Source: Autumnicola tepida
Lineage (GTDB): Bacteria > Bacteroidota > Bacteroidia > Flavobacteriales > Flavobacteriaceae
Length of the DNA: 64,000 nt
Assembly (NCBI RefSeq): GCF_031846485.1
Contig: NZ_JAVRHQ010000015.1
Location: 1-64,000, forward strand
Reading direction: 5' to 3'
The position numbers and the translations under genes are program-made. This document shows, piece by piece, positions 43,812 through 53,025 of the stretch. The first letter of the stretch is position 1. Every line of letters begins with the position of its first letter. The notes under the pieces are model-generated. The model was not told the origin of the DNA. It ran no database searches and worked only from the letters and a program-made list of their open reading frames with translations.

Positions 43812-44594
43812 ATGCCGAAAGAAAAACCCCTGATCCTGGTAACCAATGATGATGGCATCACAGCACCCGGAATCAGGGCACTGCTGGAAGTAATGAAAGA
43901 GTTGGGCGAGGTGGTAATTGTGGCCCCCGACAGCCCGCAAAGCGGAATGGGACATGCCATTACCATTAGCGACACTCTTTTCTGTGAGCCGGTAACCATC
44001 AAAAAGAATTATAAACACAAAGAATACAGTTGTTCTGGCACCCCGGCCGATTGTGTAAAAATTGCCACCCAGGAAATTCTGCACCGCAAGCCAGATCTTT
44101 GTGTTAGCGGGATAAACCACGGCTCCAATTCTTCTATAAATGTAATTTATTCCGGGACTATGAGTGCCGCAGTAGAAGCGGGAATAGAAGGAATACCGGC
44201 TATAGGTTTTTCACTGCTGGACTATTCCCTTACTGCCGACTTTGAGCCTTCTAAAAAATACGTCAAGAAAATCACCCAGGATGTACTGAAAAACGGGCTT
44301 CCAAAAGGCGTGGTTCTTAATGTAAATTTACCAAAGTTACCGGCATCTAAAATTAAGGGCATAAAAGTTTGCCGGCAGGCAAATGCCCACTGGGAAGAAG
44401 AGTTCGACAAAAGAACAAATCCCCAGGGACGGGACTATTTTTGGCTTACCGGTAAATTTGTAAATAAAGATGAAGGTGAGGATACCGACGAATGGGCTTT
44501 GAAAAACGGCTATGTTTCGGTAGTACCGGTACAATTTGACCTTACCGCCCATCAGTTTATCAGGGAGTTAAACAGTAGGGGCCTAAATGAATAA
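43812..44594 (+). CDS. surE: 5'/3'-nucleotidase SurE
   Basis: This 260-residue phosphatase acts on nucleoside monophosphates. The metal-binding TNDDGI (11-16, Asp13 and Asp14), PDSPQSGMG and SGINHGSNSSINVIYSGTMSAA segments are intact. It starts a compact plus-strand series and overlaps the next small membrane-protein gene by 8 bases. Family members are cytosolic and needed in stationary phase. Confidence 0.96.
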   Translation: MPKEKPLILVTNDDGITAPGIRALLEVMKELGEVVIVAPDSPQSGMGHAITISDTLFCEPVTIKKNYKHKEYSCSGTPADCVKIATQEILHRKPDLCVSGINHGSNSSINVIYSGTMSAAVEAGIEGIPAIGFSLLDYSLTADFEPSKKYVKKITQDVLKNGLPKGVVLNVNLPKLPASKIKGIKVCRQANAHWEEEFDKRTNPQGRDYFWLTGKFVNKDEGEDTDEWALKNGYVSVVPVQFDLTAHQFIRELNSRGLNE

Positions 44595-44871
44595 GCAGGA
44601 TGTTTTTATAGGATTTTTAGTAGGAATTGCAGCCAATATTTCTGGCATCTTCCTCTACATTTCCATATTTTCAGAGTTAAATATAGATGACACCCTGCAG
44701 GATGCGGTGAAGAATGGCTACCTGGGTAAACTTATAGCGTTGGGCGGGATTTTGAATTTTATACCATTTTTTGTTTTTCTGAAGAAAAAAGAAAACTCAC
44801 ATGCCAGGGGAGTTTTAATGGCCACAATTGTAGCGGCAGTAGCCGTTGGCATCTATAAAGTCCTGGGTTAA
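44587..44871 (+). CDS. Small membrane protein of unknown function
   Basis: This 94-residue protein has three predicted membrane segments (about 5-28, 47-63 and 78-92) and a short charged linker (LKKKENSHARG). It lies between surE and lpxB, overlaps surE by 8 bases and ends 18 bases before lpxB. Such a gene is often found there in flavobacteria, but no function is known to me. Confidence 0.8.
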   Translation: MNKQDVFIGFLVGIAANISGIFLYISIFSELNIDDTLQDAVKNGYLGKLIALGGILNFIPFFVFLKKKENSHARGVLMATIVAAVAVGIYKVLG

Positions 44872-44889
44872 AAACAAAACTTCTACAGT

Positions 44890-46014
44890 TTGAAATATTA
44901 TATTATTGCAGGAGAAGCTTCGGGAGACCTTCACGCCTCCAACCTTATGAAGGCCTTGAAGAAGACGGACGAAAATGCCCAATTTCGCTACTGGGGCGGC
45001 GACCTTATGCAGCAACAGGGAGGCGAGCTGGTAAAACATTACCGCAACCTGGCCTTTATGGGCTTTGTGGAAGTCCTGCTTAACCTGCGTACCATCCTCA
45101 ATAATATTTCATTTTGTAAAAAAGACATCCTTTCCTTCCGGCCAGACATTCTTATTTTTGTAGACTATCCCGGCTTTAACCTTCGTATCGCCAAATGGGC
45201 GAAAAAGGAAGGTATTCCCACGCATTTTTATATCTCGCCTCAAATTTGGGCCTGGAAAGAAAACAGGATTAAAGATATAAAGCGGAATATTGATAAAATG
45301 TATGTTATTCTGCCTTTTGAGAAAGAATTTTATCAAGATAAACACCAGTTTCCGGTCCATTTTGTAGGGCATCCGCTTATTGATGCCATCGCAGAAAAGA
45401 GACAAATTCCCACTGAAGATTTTAAAAAAGAATTCAGCCTGGACCAAAGGCCCATAATTGCGCTTTTACCCGGATCCCGAAAACAGGAAATTTCAAAAAT
45501 GCTGGAAATAATGTTGAGCATTGTTGAAAATTATAAAGACTATCAATTTATAATTGCCGGCGCTCCAAGCCAGGAAAGGGAATTCTACCAGCAGTTCATT
45601 AAAAAAAGCAATGTACACCTGGTGATGAACCGCACTTACGATTTGTTGAGCCATGCCACCGCCGCGCTGGTAACCTCCGGAACGGCAACTTTAGAAACCG
45701 CACTTTTTAAAGTTCCTGAAGTGGTGTGCTACAAAGGCAGCTTTATTTCCTATCATATCGCTAAACGCATCATCAATTTAGATTATATTTCGCTGGTAAA
45801 CCTCATCATGAAACGCGAGGTAGTGACAGAATTAATCCAGAACGACTTTAACAAAAAGAAACTAATTATTGAGCTGGATAAAATTCTTGATGATAAGCAC
45901 CGGGAAAAAATGTTTGAGGATTATTATCTTTTGGAGCAGAAATTAGGCGGCACCGGTGCCAGCAAGAAAACAGCTGAACTTATTTATGAAAGCATCCACA
46001 AACCCAAGGATTGA
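44890..46014 (+). CDS. lpxB: Lipid-A-disaccharide synthase
   Basis: This 374-residue enzyme joins UDP-2,3-diacylglucosamine and lipid X to form the lipid A disaccharide at the inner membrane. The N-terminal IIAGEASGDLHASNLMKAL segment, FVDYPGFNLRIAKWAK, SPQIWAWKENR and the LLPGSRKQEI loop are characteristic. The start is TTG at 44890, the only sensible start for the conserved KYYIIAGEASGD terminus. It overlaps the following NlpC/P60 gene. The lipid A lpx genes other than lpxB are not in the window. Confidence 0.95.
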   Translation: MKYYIIAGEASGDLHASNLMKALKKTDENAQFRYWGGDLMQQQGGELVKHYRNLAFMGFVEVLLNLRTILNNISFCKKDILSFRPDILIFVDYPGFNLRIAKWAKKEGIPTHFYISPQIWAWKENRIKDIKRNIDKMYVILPFEKEFYQDKHQFPVHFVGHPLIDAIAEKRQIPTEDFKKEFSLDQRPIIALLPGSRKQEISKMLEIMLSIVENYKDYQFIIAGAPSQEREFYQQFIKKSNVHLVMNRTYDLLSHATAALVTSGTATLETALFKVPEVVCYKGSFISYHIAKRIINLDYISLVNLIMKREVVTELIQNDFNKKKLIIELDKILDDKHREKMFEDYYLLEQKLGGTGASKKTAELIYESIHKPKD

Positions 46015-46594
46015 ACACCATTTTTTTCTAATCCATAATTTCTTTCCCAGGCCTTTTTTTAGCCCAAAGCTGCTAAATATATGCGCCTTTATTCTTTTTG
46101 CGATGCTGATTTCTTCCTGCGGCTCTTCAAAGTCCAGGGTATCAAGCCAGAGAAAAACAGTTTCTTCAGAAAAAAAGTTTAAAACCAATCCAGAGCTTAA
46201 ACCTGAAGATAAAAGGGTTTATAAGGTAATTTCCAACGCGAAGAAATTTAAAGGCACCCGTTACAAATACGGTGGCACCACAAAAAGAGGAATGGACTGC
46301 TCCGGGCTTATTTATGTAGCCTACCTGGAGGAGGATATTCCGTTGCCGCGTACTTCCCGTGCGATGTCCCTGCAGGGAAAAAGACTTTATCTTGAAGAAG
46401 TTACCGCGGGGGACCTGCTCTTTTTTGAAACCAATAAAAACAAAAAAGTGATTAACCACGTGGGACTGGTAATTGAAGTATTGCCAGATGAAGTTATTTT
46501 TATCCATTCTACCACTTCCAGGGGTGTAATAATTTCTTCGCTTTCAGAAACTTACTGGCATAATAATTTCGTGATGGCGAGGCGGATAATATGA
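45986..46594 (+). CDS. NlpC/P60-family peptidoglycan hydrolase lipoprotein
   Basis: This protein of about 202 residues cuts peptidoglycan stem peptides (D,L-endopeptidase type). It has a lipoprotein signal (ISSCGSS, Cys45 in the chosen numbering), then a Lys/Glu-rich linker and an NlpC/P60 domain. The catalytic Cys is in DCSGL (105), the His in INHVGLV (158) and a third His in IFIHSTTS (174). ATG 45986 is chosen; 45956 lies further inside lpxB. Both overlap the end of lpxB, and neither gives a short signal peptide, so the true start is uncertain. Confidence 0.85.
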   Translation: MKASTNPRIEHHFFLIHNFFPRPFFSPKLLNICAFILFAMLISSCGSSKSRVSSQRKTVSSEKKFKTNPELKPEDKRVYKVISNAKKFKGTRYKYGGTTKRGMDCSGLIYVAYLEEDIPLPRTSRAMSLQGKRLYLEEVTAGDLLFFETNKNKKVINHVGLVIEVLPDEVIFIHSTTSRGVIISSLSETYWHNNFVMARRII

Positions 46595-46628
46595 TTTTTA
46601 CTTATATTCAGCAGTAAATTCTACTGCT

Positions 46629-48686
46629 ATAAAACTTCTTAATTTCACTTTAATCAAGCTGTGCCTGTTTTTTACAGTGGGAATAATTACAGCTTTTTAC
46701 CTTTCCCCGGGCAAAGAATTTTTGACTTTTACGGCGGGAGCGGGATTCCTGGTTTTTCTAACTGCATTCTTCCGGGCTCAAAAGAATCTTTTTCAGGATG
46801 CCTTCTTCGGAATAGTGGCCTGCGGATTATTCTTCATAATAGGAATGGGCACGGTTTTTCTTCATTCCTCTGAAACTCAAGCCAATCATTATTTAAATAC
46901 TGCTGAAGCCGAAGACACACCGGAATTACTTGAAATAAAAATAGATGAAGAGTTAAAACCAGGATTATATGCAGAAAAATATATTGGAAAGGTATTGGCC
47001 GGCTATGATTCGCTTAACAAGCAGTTACCCCGGAACATAAGTGGAAAACTGCTCTTGAATATTCAGAAGGATTCTGTATCTCATTTGCACATTGGTGACC
47101 ATATTCTAGTGCCCTACCGGCTCTCTCCATTCTCGAAACCTCTAAATCCTTACCTATTTGACTACGGGAATTACATGAAGCAGTTAGGTGTAGAGAAACA
47201 GCTAAATCTTTCCGCAGAGGAATTTATTATCTTAAAAAGGGGAAAAACCGGTATAAAAACGTTTGCGGCGAGGCTAAGAGAAAAAAGTATAAAACGCCTG
47301 AGAAATTATTCCTTTTCAGCAGAAGAAATAGCAGTTATACAGGCGCTCATCCTGGGAAACCGCAGGAATATTTCCGCCGAAACCTATAAGAGTTATGCCG
47401 CTTCAGGAGCAGTTCATATACTCGCCGTTTCGGGATTACACGTAGGCATCATCCTGTTACTTCTAAACTGGCTCTTGAAACCATTGGAAATGTTGCCCAG
47501 GGGAAAATTTTTAAAATTGCTGATTAGCCTGCTTGGCCTTTGGAGCTATGCTCTTGTTGCCGGTTTATCCCCATCGGTAATAAGAGCGGTAAGCATGTTC
47601 TCTTTTTTAGCGATTGGAATGCAGATTAACAGGAGGACCAGCACCATGAATACTCTATTTATGTCCCTGCTGGTATTACTACTAATAAATCCTTTTTATA
47701 TTTTGCAGGTAGGCTTTCAGCTAAGTTACCTGGCGGTTTTTGCCATTATTGCCATCCAGCCTAAATTATACGCTCTATTTCAGCCTAAAAGCGGACTGGC
47801 AGATTATTTTTGGAAGATCCTTAGCGTGAGTATAGCGGCCCAAATTGGAGTGCTGCCTTTAAGCCTGTTTTACTTTCACCAGTTCCCTGGATTATTCTTT
47901 ATAACCAACCTGGTAATACTCCCTTTTTTAAGTATCATATTAGCCGGCGGAATTCTTATAGTTTTGCTGGCGCTCCTTGATATTTTGCCTGAAGTCTTCG
48001 CTAAATTCTATGGTTCCTGTATTTCATTAATGAACAATTTGGTCGATTATATTGCGGGGAAAGAGAGCTTCCTGTTTAGCGACATTTATTTCACCAAACC
48101 CATGGCCATAGTGGCATATCTGATCATTGTTACAGGCATTCTGCTTATTTACAACCAAAGGCCGAGAAATGTTTACCTGTTGCTCTCAGGAATTATAATT
48201 ATTCAGCTTCTGCTTATACATGAAAACCTGGGAAATCAAACTTCAGAAATTATTATTTTTCATAAAAACAGGACTACGATGCTTGGGTTAAAAGATGCAA
48301 ACCATCTTCAGGTCCTGAGTACAGATTCCCTTACCCCTGCTCAGGATCTTTTTTTAAAGGAATACCTGCGGAACGAAAGTATCGAAGAGTTGGAATATAC
48401 TAACCTGAAAAACATTTACGCTGTACAGGGAAAGCGATTGCTGATTATTGACAGCACAGGAATTTACGATTTACCGGATCTCCACCCCAATATTGTATTG
48501 CTAAGCCATTCCCCGCGAATAAATTTAGACAGACTTTTGAATAAATTGAACCCAGAAATTATTATTGCAGACGGCAGCAACTTTAAAACTTATGTGCAAA
48601 GGTGGAAAAGAAGTGCCGAAGACAAAAAAATCCCTTTCCACTATACCGGTGAAAAGGGAGCTTTTCAATTAAAAGATTCCGATTAG
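46629..48686 (+). CDS. comEC: ComEC/Rec2-family competence membrane protein
   Basis: This inner-membrane channel protein for DNA uptake has about 685 residues. Its competence domain has about ten helices with SGAVHILAVSGLHVGIILLLL and NRRTSTMNTLFMSLLVLL. An N-terminal DUF4131-type region (about 35-170) precedes it, and a C-terminal soluble segment, reduced compared with full metallo-beta-lactamase tails, follows. The conserved beginning IKLLNFTLIKLCLFF is encoded from an ATA codon at 46629. The first standard start in frame is GTG at 46677, which would remove much of the first helix. The conservative call is 46677-48686. Confidence 0.88.
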   Translation: MKLLNFTLIKLCLFFTVGIITAFYLSPGKEFLTFTAGAGFLVFLTAFFRAQKNLFQDAFFGIVACGLFFIIGMGTVFLHSSETQANHYLNTAEAEDTPELLEIKIDEELKPGLYAEKYIGKVLAGYDSLNKQLPRNISGKLLLNIQKDSVSHLHIGDHILVPYRLSPFSKPLNPYLFDYGNYMKQLGVEKQLNLSAEEFIILKRGKTGIKTFAARLREKSIKRLRNYSFSAEEIAVIQALILGNRRNISAETYKSYAASGAVHILAVSGLHVGIILLLLNWLLKPLEMLPRGKFLKLLISLLGLWSYALVAGLSPSVIRAVSMFSFLAIGMQINRRTSTMNTLFMSLLVLLLINPFYILQVGFQLSYLAVFAIIAIQPKLYALFQPKSGLADYFWKILSVSIAAQIGVLPLSLFYFHQFPGLFFITNLVILPFLSIILAGGILIVLLALLDILPEVFAKFYGSCISLMNNLVDYIAGKESFLFSDIYFTKPMAIVAYLIIVTGILLIYNQRPRNVYLLLSGIIIIQLLLIHENLGNQTSEIIIFHKNRTTMLGLKDANHLQVLSTDSLTPAQDLFLKEYLRNESIEELEYTNLKNIYAVQGKRLLIIDSTGIYDLPDLHPNIVLLSHSPRINLDRLLNKLNPEIIIADGSNFKTYVQRWKRSAEDKKIPFHYTGEKGAFQLKDSD

Positions 48687-48707
48687 GAAACCTTTCTTCA
48701 TTAACAC

Positions 48708-49250
48708 TTAATTTTTAAATTTCCCGACGAAGTTTTCGCGGTATTCAGAAAAAGCCGCCTGGCTCGTAAGCTTCTTATGATCGTCATTAGCGAACATTTT
48801 CAGGAATATCTCCAGTTGTTCCGGGGTTCTGTATCCTACAATAGGAGCAATTAAATCCCCATCTTCAGCAAAAAACACGATAGTCGGATATCCCGAAATC
48901 CTCATGGCACTTGCAAACTGATGTGTGCCATTTCTCCCTGTGCGCGAGGCATCGTAATTAGGATTAGTAAAGGTCATATCCTTATATTCAATTTTTTCAG
49001 GCCCTTCCGCATTAAATTTTACCGCGTAATAATGCTCATTTACATATTTTACTACGTCCTTATTAGCAAAGGTATTCCTGTCCAGTAACTTACATGGGCC
49101 ACACCATGTGGTATAGGCATCCATGAAGATTTTTTTCGGGTGCTTCTTTTGAGCTTTAAGGGCTTCATTCATGGTCATCCATTTGATTTCCTGCGCCTGC
49201 ACCATCCCTGCAGAGAGCAGCATCAAAAAAGCAATTATCCTAAACTTCAT
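48708..49250 (-). CDS. Periplasmic thioredoxin-like protein
   Basis: This 180-residue protein has a signal peptide (1-20, ending VQAQ). Its thioredoxin fold has WCGPC (Cys50, Cys53) and a cis-Pro loop GYPTIVFF. It should act on disulfides or deliver electrons in the periplasm. ATG 49250 is chosen over 49274, which adds MILERKKF before the signal. It is the last gene of the DPP-IV/POT unit, 68 bases after POT, with no clear terminator between, and may be in the same transcript. Confidence 0.85.
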   Translation of the reverse strand: MKFRIIAFLMLLSAGMVQAQEIKWMTMNEALKAQKKHPKKIFMDAYTTWCGPCKLLDRNTFANKDVVKYVNEHYYAVKFNAEGPEKIEYKDMTFTNPNYDASRTGRNGTHQFASAMRISGYPTIVFFAEDGDLIAPIVGYRTPEQLEIFLKMFANDDHKKLTSQAAFSEYRENFVGKFKN

Positions 49251-49318
49251 AAATTTTTTCCTCTCTAAAATCAAAAAGTATTCCTAAAATAATAACGTAG
49301 CCACAGGCGATTTATTAT

Positions 49319-51106
49319 TTATTTAATGCCATGCATTAGCCTCTTTAAAACCGGATTCAACACAGCCACTAAAATACCACCAGCAACAGGCACAATGGTA
49401 AATATCAAAAAGAAGGTGGAAAGATCATATTCCTGTGTAACCTCTTCAATCATCCCTCCAAGAGAGCCGGCAAGTTTATTACCTATGGCAATGGCCAGGT
49501 ACCACATCCCAAACATAAAGGCGATCATACGTGCCGGCACCAGCTTACTTACATAAGAAAGCCCCAGCGGCGAAAGACAAAGTTCTCCAAGGGTATGTAA
49601 AAGATAAGCCAGGATAAGCCAAATCATACTTACTTTGGCGCCTTCGGCGATTCCGCTGGACCCCCATGCAAGAAGTCCGAAGCCAAGTCCTAGTAATACC
49701 AGACCAAAGCAATACTTAAAAGCCGCCGAAGGATTGTATTTACTTTCCCACCATTTTGAAAAGAACGAAGCAAAAACTATGATGAAAAAAGAGTTGAGAA
49801 TACTAAACCAGGAAACGGTTATTTCTGTGGTTTCTGCCGTAAACTCCCTTACAAGCATCCAGATTACCAGTCCCCAGATTCCGGCGAAACATAATCCCAG
49901 AACCAGATTTGAACCAGGTATCCTGCCAAAAGTCTGCTTCCACAGCAGGGATAATACCCATGTAATTATTGCCAGCGGCACTACTGTTAATATAGCATTC
50001 ACCACATTAAAAATACTGGCAGCACTGCCTTCTAACACCCTGTCTACATTATCCCTCGCAAAAATAATAAGGGAAGAAGCTCCCTGTTCAAAAGCCATAA
50101 AAAAGAAGACCGTAAAGAATGCGAATATAATTACCGCTATTAAACGGTCCCGTACGATTTTAGTATACCTCGAGATCCGGGAAATTACAAGGACAAGAAA
50201 AAGAGCAAGTCCTATTAATGCCATTCCAATTGGGCCGGAAAAAGGTTCTCCCCGAAAATCGAACGGCATAACCACCGGAAAAAGGTTAATATCGGCAATC
50301 CTGGAAAGCGGATCATTTATAAGATAAATAAAACCAATCGCCGCCGAAGCCACCACCAAAATTTTATCAAAAAGCGTAAAGGGATTTGTTTTATGGGAAA
50401 CTCCCTTGCTTTCCTCCTCTTGTTTGTGTTTTTCTTCCAGTTCCTTGTCTGGCACACCCCCTACTTTTCCAAAAAGCGGCTTTGCAAGCCAAAACTGAAG
50501 GGTACCCAATAACATGAAAATTCCGGCCAGACCAAAACCCCAGCTCCAGCCTATTTTTTCGGCTAAATATCCGCACAACATCATTCCAAAGAAAGCACCG
50601 GCATTAACACCCATGTAGAAAATGGTATATGCACCATCCTTTTTATCGGGCTTTCCTTCATACATTTCAGAAATAATAGAGGTGATGTTCGGCTTAAAAA
50701 AACCTGTACCAATAACCAGCAGTGCAAGGCCGAAGTAAAGTGAGAATTCCGTTTCCACCGCCATAAAGGCATGCCCCAAAGTCATAACCCCCGCCCCGAT
50801 AATCACGGCACGGCGATAACCTGTAAATTTATCGGCAATAAGGCCACCTAAAATGGGTGTGAGATAAAGGAGGCCGGCGTAAGTTCCAAATAAAGCGCCG
50901 GCATTCTCGGCAGACCAGCCCCAGCCGGGGTTATCAACTCCCACAATGGCCATAGTGAGAAAATTCACCAGCAGCACCCGCATTCCGTAGAAAGAGAAAC
51001 GCTCCCACATTTCAGTAAAAAAGAGAACAAAAAGCCCTGCGGGATGTCCCAGGACCTTGCTCTTAAAAAAATCTTCGTTAGCGTTTACGGTGTTTGTCAT
51101 CTCCAT
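49319..51106 (-). CDS. POT-family di/tripeptide:proton symporter (first copy by position)
   Basis: This 595-residue MFS transporter has about 14 membrane helices. POT signatures are GHPAGLFVLFFTEMWERFSFYG at the start and AYTIFYMGVNAGAFFG in the middle. It imports di- and tripeptides with protons. It lacks the long loop found in its paralogue encoded just upstream. Its start overlaps that gene by 29 bases (ATG 51106) or 23 bases (ATG 51100), so coupling is likely. DPP-IV, the POT pair and this gene form a peptide-use unit. Confidence 0.93.
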   Translation of the reverse strand: MEMTNTVNANEDFFKSKVLGHPAGLFVLFFTEMWERFSFYGMRVLLVNFLTMAIVGVDNPGWGWSAENAGALFGTYAGLLYLTPILGGLIADKFTGYRRAVIIGAGVMTLGHAFMAVETEFSLYFGLALLVIGTGFFKPNITSIISEMYEGKPDKKDGAYTIFYMGVNAGAFFGMMLCGYLAEKIGWSWGFGLAGIFMLLGTLQFWLAKPLFGKVGGVPDKELEEKHKQEEESKGVSHKTNPFTLFDKILVVASAAIGFIYLINDPLSRIADINLFPVVMPFDFRGEPFSGPIGMALIGLALFLVLVISRISRYTKIVRDRLIAVIIFAFFTVFFFMAFEQGASSLIIFARDNVDRVLEGSAASIFNVVNAILTVVPLAIITWVLSLLWKQTFGRIPGSNLVLGLCFAGIWGLVIWMLVREFTAETTEITVSWFSILNSFFIIVFASFFSKWWESKYNPSAAFKYCFGLVLLGLGFGLLAWGSSGIAEGAKVSMIWLILAYLLHTLGELCLSPLGLSYVSKLVPARMIAFMFGMWYLAIAIGNKLAGSLGGMIEEVTQEYDLSTFFLIFTIVPVAGGILVAVLNPVLKRLMHGIK

Positions 51107-53012
51107 CTTTGGTTATTTCTTCATCACCAAGTTCAAATTTTTCCTGCTGAGGCAAATCCGACTCATGGTCTTCCACTCCGTGGGTAAGCCTTTTCAGTGG
51201 CTTCAGCAGTAGTATTACTAAAAGACCAAATATTGAGGTGAAAATGGTAATTCCCCAGAAAGTTTTATATTCCATATCGGTTTGTACCTCTTCTACCACA
51301 AAGTTCCCACTATAACCACTCCTGTCTTCGGCTAACTTGAAGTCAATAAGCACGTGATAAGGATCTTGCGCGGTTACATTTTCCTCCTGAAGGGTTTCCA
51401 CCACCTCGTTTGTCCTTTCTTCATTTTTAAACTGAATATATTCCAGAACCGGTTCATCAGACTGCATCTCCAAAACATGCAATTCTCCGTTTTCTTCATA
51501 CACTCTCCCGGTTAATCTGAAATCTTGGTGATTTGAAACCACCGAATCATTTACCTGAAGGTTTTGAGCCATTTCCGAATCGGTAGCCACAAGATTCACC
51601 ACCATAGGCTCTCCCTGGGAAAATTCACCAATCACACCGGCCACTTTATTCCCCAATCCCGTGGCAGCAAAGTATACCCCCATCATAAGGGAAGCATATT
51701 TTACCGGCGCAAGTTTAGTAATAAAAGAAAGTGCCACAGGAGAAGAACAAAGTTCCCCAATAGTATGAAGCAAATAAGCCAAAACCAGCCAATACATAGC
51801 CGACTTATGTTCGTAAGGAATATAATTACTTGCCGCCATGGCCATAAAAATAAAGCCAAGCCCCATAATAATCACTCCTGTTGCCATTTTAAAAATGGAA
51901 GAGGCTTCTTTGCTTTTAAGTTTTCTCCTTGCCCAGAAATTAGCTACAATCACTCCAAAAATAATGATGAAAAGCGCATTTAATGACTGGAACCAGGTTG
52001 CCGGCACTTCGTTTCCTATTAAAGGCAGGTTGAAAGGAATGGTCCTGTCTGTCTTATCCAGAGCGTATATGTTCATTAAACCACCGGCCTGTTCAAATGC
52101 TCCCCAGAAGACTACAACGAGTAAAAAGGAAAGGATCATTACCACATAGCGGTCCTTCATTACCTGGGAAGTAAGATCTTTGTAAACCATCAACATTAAA
52201 GCGGTTACCAGCGTAAGAAAAACATAAAGCAGCCCATATGGAAGGGATTCAAAGAAAAGGTAATAAAGCGACCCGAGCATCAAAATAGAGGTAATTACCA
52301 GTTGCAGGGGTGACTTCAACAGTTCTTTAAACATTCCGCCAAGTGAGGCGCCTTCATCACGTTCAGCCCTGGAAAGCAGGTTACCAACATTCCGCAGGTA
52401 TTTTTGCCCCCACAGGTAAACCACCAGCCCAAGTGCCATGGCTATTCCCGCAAGGCCAAAGCCCCAGTGCCAGCCTACTTCCTCCCCCACGTATCCTACA
52501 ATCAGACTGGAAAGGAAGGCTCCAAGGTTAATCCCTATATAAAATATTGTGAATCCCTTATCCCGGCGAATATCTCCTTCTTTGTAGAGGCCGCCCACCA
52601 TTGTGGAAATATTAGGCTTCAGCATTCCTACTCCGGCAATAATAAGGGCCAACCCCAGATAAAAGGCCCACATTTCTTCAACAGCAAGTATCCCGTGGCC
52701 GGCCACCAGCACAATCCCGCCAATAAGCACGGTTTTCTTTTGCCCTAAAATCTTATCTGCTATTATTCCACCGGGAATTGAAGCTACATATACCAGCATG
52801 GTGTACCAGCCGTAAAGAGCGATTGCTTCCCCGCCTGTCCAGCCTAAACCGGCATTACCACCGGTAGTGGCACTTACCAGGTAAAGAACAAGAATAGCCC
52901 GCATCCCGTAGTAGGAGAAACGTTCCCACATTTCGGTAAAAAACAGGATGTATAAGCCAACCGGGTGTCCAAATAATTCCTTTTGTGGTGCCGGAGTTGT
53001 TGAATTTGCCAT
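51078..53012 (-). CDS. POT-family di/tripeptide:proton symporter with a periplasmic insertion
   Basis: This 644-residue POT transporter shares the same N-terminal signature (GHPVGLYILFFTEMWERFSYYG) and FTIFYIGINLGAFL as its neighbour. Between the last two membrane helices it has an extra segment of about 115 residues (about 463-578), acidic and strand-rich, with no membrane helix. Topology places this in the periplasm. It is absent from the adjacent paralogue. It starts 13 bases after the DPP-IV stop. The insertion may hold peptides or help couple to the peptidase, but this is only an idea. Confidence 0.92.
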   Translation of the reverse strand: MANSTTPAPQKELFGHPVGLYILFFTEMWERFSYYGMRAILVLYLVSATTGGNAGLGWTGGEAIALYGWYTMLVYVASIPGGIIADKILGQKKTVLIGGIVLVAGHGILAVEEMWAFYLGLALIIAGVGMLKPNISTMVGGLYKEGDIRRDKGFTIFYIGINLGAFLSSLIVGYVGEEVGWHWGFGLAGIAMALGLVVYLWGQKYLRNVGNLLSRAERDEGASLGGMFKELLKSPLQLVITSILMLGSLYYLFFESLPYGLLYVFLTLVTALMLMVYKDLTSQVMKDRYVVMILSFLLVVVFWGAFEQAGGLMNIYALDKTDRTIPFNLPLIGNEVPATWFQSLNALFIIIFGVIVANFWARRKLKSKEASSIFKMATGVIIMGLGFIFMAMAASNYIPYEHKSAMYWLVLAYLLHTIGELCSSPVALSFITKLAPVKYASLMMGVYFAATGLGNKVAGVIGEFSQGEPMVVNLVATDSEMAQNLQVNDSVVSNHQDFRLTGRVYEENGELHVLEMQSDEPVLEYIQFKNEERTNEVVETLQEENVTAQDPYHVLIDFKLAEDRSGYSGNFVVEEVQTDMEYKTFWGITIFTSIFGLLVILLLKPLKRLTHGVEDHESDLPQQEKFELGDEEITKDGDDKHRKR

Positions 53013-53025
53013 TTATTTTGTGTCT

